Shown here piece by piece: positions 12,794-17,412 of a stretch of 17,412 bases of DNA. The stretch is taken from positions 1 through 17,412 of the forward strand of contig CAJTZI010000043.1 in NCBI GenBank assembly GCA_910584075.1, written 5' to 3'. The notes under the pieces are model-generated. The model was not told the DNA's origin, searched no databases, and saw nothing but the letters and a program-made list of their open reading frames with translations. The first letter of the stretch is position 1, and every line of letters starts with the position of its first letter. The stretch comes from an uncultured Oscillibacter sp. (GTDB taxonomy: Bacteria; Bacillota; Clostridia; Oscillospirales; Oscillospiraceae). The translations under genes and the position numbers were made by a program.

Positions 12794-13243
12794 ATGAGTC
12801 ATTACGGAATTTGCGCGAAAATCAATGGCGTTCCCTGCGGGCTGATCCTGCGGGACCCTACACGGAACGGGCGGTATCAGGCAGTTTTTGAGCGGGAGTT
12901 CGCCTCCCTGGAGGAGATCGAGGCCATCGACTGGGCCCGGCCGGAGGTGGAGGTTCTCAAAGAACCGGCTGTCCTACCAGAGGGTTTTGGGTTTGAAGCT
13001 GTCCGCATCACCTACGACAGCGGCACAAGGGCCTATACGGTGGAGCTGAATACGGCAGAGCAGTTCCTGGGCGACGTCTCCGGATACCAGGCCCAGGTGG
13101 CGGAGCTGCGGGAGCAGGCGGCCTCCGCCCAGGCCCGGGCGGAAGAAATGGCCGGGCAGGTCAGCGAGGCCCTGCAAGACGCGGAGGAGAGAGATGCCGC
13201 CCTGGCGGCTGCCTACGAAGAAGGAGTGGAGAGCAATGGCTGA
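12794..13243 (+). CDS. Small fibre-associated protein with C-terminal coiled coil (unrecognised)
   Basis: 149 residues. The first ~90 residues form a beta-rich region (YGICAKINGVPCGLILRDPT; a segment ARPEVEVLKEPAVLPEG). Residues ~95-142 are highly helical with heptad-like spacing (QVAELREQAASAQARAEEMA; QVSEALQDAEERDAALAAAY), a probable coiled coil. AAGAGAGGAGCAG precedes ATG 12794. Position after the fibre gene suggests a fibre assembly factor or second fibre component, but this is inference from context. Its end overlaps the next start by 8 bases. Confidence 0.7.
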   Translation: MSHYGICAKINGVPCGLILRDPTRNGRYQAVFEREFASLEEIEAIDWARPEVEVLKEPAVLPEGFGFEAVRITYDSGTRAYTVELNTAEQFLGDVSGYQAQVAELREQAASAQARAEEMAGQVSEALQDAEERDAALAAAYEEGVESNG

Positions 13244-13721
13244 TATTCATGTTTTGGCGATGCAAGCTATGAAAGCCAAGGGCGCTGCGGATGCTGCGGC
13301 GCTGGCGGCCCGGGCGGTGTCCGGAGAGGCGAAGGATTGGGAACTGCTGGAGAAGAAATCCATGGTCCCCACCTGGCGTCCCCGGGATTTCTCCCAGGTG
13401 CCGGTAGGTACGCCCTACAAGTGGGAGGACATGGTGTACAAGCTCCGGCAGGCCCATGACGCCACAGAGCATCCCGAGTGGACACCGGATCAGACACCTG
13501 CCCTCTGGGTTTCTCTCTCCAAGGAGGGAGAAACCGGTACGTCGGAAGCCCCCATCACCGCCGCCAGGGGTATGGAATACACCTATGGCCTGCACTACCT
13601 GGATACAGAGGACGACAAGGTCTACCTGTGCCGGCGCACGGGTGAGGCTGACGGCGGCACAGTGGTGCTGCAATTCCTCCCCCACGAGCTGACCGGGCAG
13701 TATTTTGAGGTCATGGCCTGA
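13236..13721 (+). CDS. Phage tail-associated protein with carbohydrate-binding-like motif
   Basis: 161 residues. A helical N-terminus (VLAMQAMKAKGAADAAALAA) is followed by a Trp-rich segment VPVGTPYKWEDMVYKLRQAH ... HPEWTPDQTPALWV (~57-95), which resembles the small chitin/cellulose-binding-like fold seen in many phage tail proteins (W.....Y..G..V.Y....Y......H.....WTP...PALW). The C-terminal half (YGLHYLDTEDDKVYLCRRTG) is beta-rich. The ATG at 13236 is chosen, not the earlier ATG at 13194, because AAGGAG (13221-13226) lies 9 bases upstream of it. Probable role in glycan contact at the cell surface; moderate certainty. Confidence 0.7.
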   Translation: MADIHVLAMQAMKAKGAADAAALAARAVSGEAKDWELLEKKSMVPTWRPRDFSQVPVGTPYKWEDMVYKLRQAHDATEHPEWTPDQTPALWVSLSKEGETGTSEAPITAARGMEYTYGLHYLDTEDDKVYLCRRTGEADGGTVVLQFLPHELTGQYFEVMA

Positions 13722-13735
13722 GAAGAGGTCCCTTT

Positions 13736-13963
13736 ATGAGCAGCATGAAAGAAATGGCCCGGGAGTACCGTTTGACCGCGGCCAGGCTTGCGGCAAAAAT
13801 CCAGGAGAAGAGAGCCGCCGGCGCGGAAGAGGTGGAACTGCGCCCCCTGCGGGAGATTCTGCGGGATGTCCGGGAGACCCAGCGCCTGCTGGACAGTTAT
13901 TACGATGTTCCCCGCTCCGGCAGTCTCTCCGCTGTGGGCTGGAAGGCCGGGAGAAATAACTGA
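13736..13963 (+). CDS. 75-residue helical protein, unrecognised
   Basis: Short, charged and mostly helical: MKEMAREYRLTAARLAAKIQ, then ELRPLREILRDVRETQRLLD, likely a coiled coil, with a polar C-terminal tail. AGAGG lies before ATG 13736; a second Met follows at residue 4. It sits 14 bases after the previous gene and its stop overlaps the next start (TGATG), so it is probably translated together with the double helix-turn-helix protein. Such a small helical partner next to a DNA-binding protein could regulate it, but no homology is recognised. Confidence 0.65.
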   Translation: MSSMKEMAREYRLTAARLAAKIQEKRAAGAEEVELRPLREILRDVRETQRLLDSYYDVPRSGSLSAVGWKAGRNN

Positions 13964-15105
13964 TGGGACCCCGCTGGAACCCTGCAGGGCGGTTCCAGTG
14001 GAGAAAGGAGGGGCAAGGGAGCGAACGAGCTTTTCGCCGTGAGGTGGAAACAAAGTTCAGCGGACTTTGCGACAACGTAGTGACCATTGATGAACTCCGT
14101 ACCCGGAAGCGGGAATTGTTGGCCAGGAAAAAATATGAGCTGGATCTCCAGGCCGCCGGCCGTGGGGACAATCTGGCGCTGTTTATGGTCAATGAGGAAC
14201 TGATGGACGTCAACGCCCAGCTCCGCGCCCTGTCTCCCAACCGCCGCGTGGGCGCCCGCAGGGTCTCCAGCGCCTGGGCGGCGGACCAGCGGCAGTATGA
14301 GGAGTGGCGGCAGGAAGAGACCGCCTTGGATGAAGAGATCTCTGAGGGACGGGCGCTGATGCGCCGGTCCGCTGAAAGGGGCATGGAAAAGCTGCCTCCG
14401 CGGCAGCGGGAGATGATGAAGCTCCTCCAGAGCGGATTGTCGCAGGAGGAAATTGCGGGGACGCTGGGTGTCAACAAATCCACCGTGTCCCGCACCCTGG
14501 CCAGAGCAAAGCGGAACGTCCGCCGGGAAACGGAGAGGACCTGCGCCGCGGCGCGGCTGCGGGCCGGAACGGTCAATGTAGATTTGACGGATCCCCTCGC
14601 CGCGAAGACAGTGCTCTCCGCCCTGACGCCAAAGCAGGCGGTCTATTTCTACCTCTACTTCTCAGAGTGGCTGAACCTGCGGGAGATCGGGGTGCTTGTG
14701 GGTAAGGACCACACCGTGATTCTCCGCGCTCTGAGGCGGGCGCTGCGAAATATTGGAACCGCGCTGGGCGGGAGAGAGACGGTTCTGGAGAATCCGGAGG
14801 CTCTGGATGAGCTGGCCTACCAGATTTACTGCGATATGGCGGCCCATCCGGAGCGACTGCCGGAGGAAGTGCCTGGACCTATCACATACACCGCCCGGCA
14901 TCCGCCGAAGGGCAGGCGGTCTGATCCGCCATCTTCCTCACCGCCGGCATCCCTGCGGGATCTGGTTGTCCGTGTTCTGGGACGGCCTCATGGTAAAAAG
15001 CCGCCCGGGAAGCTTCTGACAGCTTTGCGCCGGGAGCGGTCCGCGTATTCCCTGTTCCACTGCTTGGCGGAGCTGTTCCGCCGGCTGAAGGAGACATTCA
15101 AGTGA
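13963..15105 (+). CDS. Transcription factor-like protein with two sigma-region-4-type HTH segments
   Basis: 380 residues. Residues ~41-135 are charged and helical. Residues 144-187 (LPPRQREMMKLLQSGLSQEE ... LGVNKSTVSRTLARAKR) form a textbook sigma-70 region 4/LuxR-like helix-turn-helix. Residues 221-266 (LTPKQAVYFYLYFSEWLNLR ... VGKDHTVILRALRRALR) look like a second, diverged copy. The rest is Pro/Arg-rich and basic. No region 2 is visible, so it is not a complete sigma factor. It lies between fibre and lysis genes. The start is uncertain: ATG 13963 overlaps the previous stop, while a near-perfect ribosome site at 14004-14013 has no usable start codon in frame. Confidence 0.75.
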   Translation: MGPRWNPAGRFQWRKEGQGSERAFRREVETKFSGLCDNVVTIDELRTRKRELLARKKYELDLQAAGRGDNLALFMVNEELMDVNAQLRALSPNRRVGARRVSSAWAADQRQYEEWRQEETALDEEISEGRALMRRSAERGMEKLPPRQREMMKLLQSGLSQEEIAGTLGVNKSTVSRTLARAKRNVRRETERTCAAARLRAGTVNVDLTDPLAAKTVLSALTPKQAVYFYLYFSEWLNLREIGVLVGKDHTVILRALRRALRNIGTALGGRETVLENPEALDELAYQIYCDMAAHPERLPEEVPGPITYTARHPPKGRRSDPPSSSPPASLRDLVVRVLGRPHGKKPPGKLLTALRRERSAYSLFHCLAELFRRLKETFK

Positions 15106-15127
15106 AACGAAAAGAGGAGCTATGCGT

Positions 15128-15646
15128 ATGGAAAACGGAAATTCTGTGTTACACGTCAAAGCCGCCGTCACCGCCATTCTGGGCCTCCTGACGGCCTTCT
15201 GGGGCTGGTTCGGGTGGCTGGTAGTGGGTTGGATTGGCGCCATGGTGCTGGACTACATCACCGGTTCCATGGCGGCGGCCAAGAAGGGGGCCTGGTCCAG
15301 CGCTGGCGCCCGGGAGGGCATCTGGCACAAGGCGGGTATGATTGTAGTGGTGATCGTGGCCGCAGGGGCGGATCTGCTGATTGCCACAGTGCTGGAGCAT
15401 CTGCCTCTGTTGGAGCTGCCGGTGGAATATACTGGTCTGCTGTGTCCGGTGGTGTTGGTATGGTACATTGTCACGGAGCTTGGCAGCATGGCGGAGAACG
15501 CCGCCGCCATGGGGGGACCGGTGCCGGAATGGCTGTTCCGGTTCCTGCTGGTGAGCAAAAAGGCCATTGATAACGCAGGAGATGCCTTTGCCGGCGAGAA
15601 CACCGGCGGGGAACATAAAAAAATTCAGGGAGGAACGAACAAATGA
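15128..15646 (+). CDS. Phage holin (toxin secretion/phage lysis holin family)
   Basis: 172 residues with hydrophobic spans at about 11-42 (TAILGLLTAFWGWFGWLVVG and beyond, probably two passes), 66-85 (GMIVVVIVAAGADLLIATVL) and 97-115 (LLCPVVLVWYIVTEL). The motif LDYITGSMAAAKKGAWSSAG, then REGIWHKAG is the hallmark of the Firmicute holin_4 family. It permeabilises the membrane to release the endolysin. ATG 15128 is preferred over ATG 15122 because AGGAG (15115-15119) is 8 bases from the former and only 2 from the latter. The C-terminus is charged and cytoplasmic. It overlaps the next gene by 4 bases (ATGA). Confidence 0.88.
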   Translation: MENGNSVLHVKAAVTAILGLLTAFWGWFGWLVVGWIGAMVLDYITGSMAAAKKGAWSSAGAREGIWHKAGMIVVVIVAAGADLLIATVLEHLPLLELPVEYTGLLCPVVLVWYIVTELGSMAENAAAMGGPVPEWLFRFLLVSKKAIDNAGDAFAGENTGGEHKKIQGGTNK

Positions 15647-16149
15647 AAGCTATCCACGAGATTGTCAGAGACTACACCACCGGCGAGGCGGATCTGGAGG
15701 CCACCAATGCCGCTCTGTCGGAAGCCGGGGCGGGATTCAGCTTCAGGCCCGGCCAAAATGTAATTACCGACGAGGACCGGAAGCAGACTGTGGTTGGCTA
15801 CTATCCTGAGCAGGCCAGCGGGTACGGCCTCCTGGACACCGGCACCGGCTCTATGGAAAAGGTGAGGGTCGCCGGCGGCAGACTGGAGTATCCCGTCAAC
15901 CAGGTCCAGCCCGACGGCGGCACCAACATGGCGGCTTACGTTATCATCTGCGGCAAGACCTATGAGGTGTTTGGTGACACGCTGGGCGAGGTCCGTCCCA
16001 GAGAAGAGGGTAAGACTGTGCAGAAGGATGTTGATATGCGCCGCCGGACGGATCTGGCGGGCCGGCAGGCGGAGCAGACCTGCCGCAGGGGCCGTTTTCT
16101 GGTGACCTATGATGAGGACGGTTACGCCGTCAAGGCCAGACGTCTGTAA
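15643..16149 (+). CDS. Unknown protein between holin and endolysin
   Basis: 168 residues, no signal peptide or membrane span visible. The first part has an acidic helix (YTTGEADLEATNAALSEAGA); the middle (GYYPEQASGYGLLDTGTGSM, GGRLEYPVNQVQ) is beta-rich; the C-terminus is strongly basic (DMRRRTDLAGRQAEQTCRRG). AGGGAGG lies about 9 bases before ATG 15643, which overlaps the holin stop; its own stop overlaps the endolysin ATG (TAATG). Firm coupling on both sides suggests a part in lysis or its timing. I do not recognise the family. Confidence 0.7.
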   Translation: MKAIHEIVRDYTTGEADLEATNAALSEAGAGFSFRPGQNVITDEDRKQTVVGYYPEQASGYGLLDTGTGSMEKVRVAGGRLEYPVNQVQPDGGTNMAAYVIICGKTYEVFGDTLGEVRPREEGKTVQKDVDMRRRTDLAGRQAEQTCRRGRFLVTYDEDGYAVKARRL

Positions 16150-16817
16150 TGGGCAGACCCATCGGAGAGGCTGGCCTTGCCCTCATCAAAAATTTCGAAG
16201 GCTGCCGCCTGAAAGCGTACAAGCCCGTCAGCACAGAGAAGTACTGGACCATTGGCTGGGGACACTATGGGCCGGATGTCAGGGAGAACCAGATTATCAC
16301 CCAGGCGGAGGCGGACCAACTGCTGGCGGCGGACTGCCAGAAGTTTGCGGACGCCGTAGACAACCCAAGGAACTGTCCTCTGACCGGCCAGCTCAACGCC
16401 AACCAGAGGGACGCGCTGATCTCCTTTTCCTTCAACTGCGGGGCAGCGGCGCTCCAGACGCTGTGCAAAGGACGCGGCCTGCCGCAGATCCGGGACGCCA
16501 TGGCGCTGTACAACAAGTCCGGCGGGAAAGTCCTCAATGGCCTGGTGCGCCGCAGAGCAGCGGAGCAGGCGCTGTGGGACGCGCCGGTAAAGGAGGACAG
16601 TATGGATATTTCAAAGTTGACCGATGCGGAGATTCTTCAGCTGGTGGATCGTATCCAGGATGTGATGGGGCGGCAGCAGGTGAGCAGTACGCTGGCTCCG
16701 GAGCTGGAGGAGGCGAAGGCCCTCGGCATCACCGACGGTACCCGGTCCGGGGCGCTTTGTACCAGGGCCCAGGCCGCCGTCATGACACTGAGGGCGGCAA
16801 AGAGCGGGACGCCTTGA
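16149..16817 (+). CDS. Endolysin: GH24 lysozyme with C-terminal SLH-like domain
   Basis: 222 residues. Residues 1-~147 are a T4-type lysozyme (muramidase, cleaves MurNAc-GlcNAc bonds): catalytic E17 in NFEGCRLKAY, then WTIGWGHYG with T34 matching T4 T26, and LNANQRDALISFSFNCGA in the second lobe. The position of T4 D20 is P26 here, with a two-residue longer loop (KPVSTEKY). Residues 152-222 form a separate part with LTDAEILQLVDRIQDVMG and EEAKALGITDGTRSGALCTR, an S-layer-homology-like module that may bind the wall. A strong internal ribosome site precedes this part. Weak own ribosome site; coupled by TAATG to the preceding gene. No signal peptide, so it depends on the holin. Confidence 0.9.
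   Translation: MGRPIGEAGLALIKNFEGCRLKAYKPVSTEKYWTIGWGHYGPDVRENQIITQAEADQLLAADCQKFADAVDNPRNCPLTGQLNANQRDALISFSFNCGAAALQTLCKGRGLPQIRDAMALYNKSGGKVLNGLVRRRAAEQALWDAPVKEDSMDISKLTDAEILQLVDRIQDVMGRQQVSSTLAPELEEAKALGITDGTRSGALCTRAQAAVMTLRAAKSGTP
16602..16817 (+). CDS. Internal in-frame product: free C-terminal domain of the endolysin (71 residues)
   Basis: AAAGGAGG (16589-16596) stands 5 bases before ATG 16602, in the endolysin frame and exactly at the linker between lysozyme and SLH-like domain. This ribosome site is far better than that of the full-length protein. Independent cell-wall-binding subunits made from internal starts are known for several Gram-positive endolysins (for example CTP1L and Lys170), where they join the full-length enzyme. 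Translation here is inferred. Confidence 0.65.
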   Translation: MDISKLTDAEILQLVDRIQDVMGRQQVSSTLAPELEEAKALGITDGTRSGALCTRAQAAVMTLRAAKSGTP

Positions 16818-16822
16818 CATGA

Positions 16823-16858
16823 GGCCCTGGACATATGTCTGGGGCCCTTTTCTTTTTT
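16823..16858 (+). terminator. Intrinsic terminator of the late operon
   Basis: 10-bp stem (16823-16832 with 16837-16846, two wobbles) followed by CTTTTCTTTTTT. It lies 6 bases after the endolysin stop and marks the right end of the plus-strand phage operon. Confidence 0.85.
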
Positions 16859-16965
16859 CCAAAAGAGAATGTTGATCTTGATCCGTCCTGGTCTCCTACG
16901 GCCCGACACTGCCGCGCGACCTCCCTCGGTGCCATTTCCCGTTTTGCATATATGCTCCGTGCATT
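16859..16965. other. Gene-free stretch after the operon terminator
   Basis: I see no gene, RNA or clear repeat in this stretch. The prophage boundary could lie here, because coding direction and apparent gene content change on its right side, but no attachment core can be identified without the other end. Confidence 0.4.
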
Positions 16966-17327
16966 TTAATGCTGCCTGGGGATAAAAGTCCGCCACAGCC
17001 CTGCAGAATCCCGCGCAAACCGTTTGAAAGCATGTTCTGTTATCAAGGTTCGATCTATATAAACGTGGCGGCGATCTCCCACGGTGCCGATGAGTTCCCG
17101 CGACACCTCTGGAGAGGCGTTTCGGCCAATGCCCAGCTGGCCATCATCAGGCGGGATTTTTCAAATAATGGATGTACCATCCGCAGCTAGCGGCGTGGTT
17201 CTTGATATATGCGCTATAGTCCCGACCATATACGACAATCTGATAGCGGTCCGGGAATCCCATAAGTGTCGCAAAGTCATGGCATAGCGGCTCTGCTTTC
17301 CCAAATGAAACCGAAATATGAAATAGT
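16966..17327 (-). pseudogene. Frameshifted C-terminal gene remnant, minus strand
   Basis: Two minus-strand frames join at a run of five A (plus-strand 17157-17161). The first runs from about 17326 to TGA 17147 and contains GKAEPLCHDFATLMGFPDRY and IVVYGRDYSAYIKNHAAS; the second continues from about 17160 to TAA 16966 with DDGQLGIGRNASPEVSRELI and ITEHAFKRFARDSAGLWRTF. Both have protein-like composition and switching by one base gives about 118 continuous residues. The upstream end stops at the probable IS5-like element, so the gene is both frameshifted and truncated. Family not recognised. It is not a phage late gene by orientation. Confidence 0.4.
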
Positions 17328-17412
17328 AGAGATCCCTAGATAGTGTCGTCAATAAATAAGGAGCCAAATAGCAATACAACGGATTTGGACAGCGGCAACG
17401 AAGGAAGCGGCG
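17328..17412 (-). mobile_element. Left end of a probable IS5-family element (partial)
   Basis: The sequence GATCCCTAGATAGTGTCGTC (17331-17350) resembles an IS5-type terminal repeat, followed at once by the stop codon and C-terminal codons of a minus-strand transposase frame. The other end is outside the window; the exact boundary is an estimate. Confidence 0.4.
17349..17411 (-). CDS. Transposase C-terminus (IS5-like), truncated by window edge
   Basis: Twenty codons and TGA on the minus strand read AASFVAAVQIRCIAIWLLIY. A hydrophobic end of the type (F.A.V.I..I.IWL) is usual for IS5-group transposases after their final 'RYDKLA' region. Only the last residues are in the window, so family assignment is weak. 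The stop codon lies close to the presumed element end, as usual in this family. Confidence 0.4.
   Translation of the reverse strand, partial: AASFVAAVQIRCIAIWLLIY

Noticed and set aside
17161..17379. 72-codon minus-strand frame at the right edge
   Set aside because: It crosses the presumed IS border and conflicts with the better pseudogene frame; no ribosome site.
1..17412. tRNA, rRNA or riboswitch
   Set aside because: No cloverleaf, rRNA core or known riboswitch motif was recognised by eye on either strand.

Overview
The window reads as the right half of the late (virion and lysis) region of a contractile-tailed prophage in a high-GC Firmicute. Strong Shine-Dalgarno boxes (AAAGGAGG-type), tightly overlapping genes, many GTG/TTG-tolerant starts and PBSX/xkd-like tail families point to a gut clostridium of the Oscillospiraceae type (inference). 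No terminase, portal, capsid, integrase or repressor gene is inside the window, so whether the phage is intact, defective or tailocin-like cannot be decided here.

Layout. (1) 1-~427: right end of an IS4-like insertion sequence (C-terminus of its transposase and a terminator), inserted into the gene that precedes the connector genes, of which a C-terminal scrap (~429-527) remains. (2) 543-2468: head-tail connector, head closure/stopper, HK97 gp10-like tail completion and tail terminator. (3) 2490-4019: contractile sheath and tail tube. (4) 4030-4380: a self-contained cassette that looks like a type I toxin-antitoxin module: plus-strand promoter, a 28-residue hydrophobic peptide with its ribosome site in a hairpin, 5'/3' complementary ends, a convergent antisense promoter and a strong terminator. 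(5) 4413-5014: XkdN-like tail assembly chaperone with a perfect A_AAA_AAC slippery site giving a -1 frameshift extension (200 residues). (6) 5014-5301: AT-rich minus-strand 'moron' with its own promoter, two tandem related micro-membrane proteins (30 and 26 residues) and a terminator. (7) 5319-12778: tape measure, LysM baseplate protein (probable AUU start), XkdQ-like hub, DUF2577, DUF2634, baseplate J, DUF2313, and a repeat-bearing tail fibre. (8) 12794-13963: small fibre-associated or unknown genes. (9) 13963-15105: a protein with two sigma-region-4-like helix-turn-helix segments. (10) 15128-16817: holin, an unknown protein and a GH24 endolysin with an internal in-frame start for its C-terminal domain; a terminator closes the operon at 16823-16858. 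(11) 16859-17412: non-phage remnant: a frameshifted minus-strand pseudogene truncated by the end of a probable IS5-family element.

How it works together: genes 543-16817 are nearly all on the plus strand and form one late transcription unit that builds tail and baseplate, then lyses the cell. The two interruptions either side of the chaperone gene carry tiny hydrophobic peptides with their own signals and are the most unusual parts of the window.
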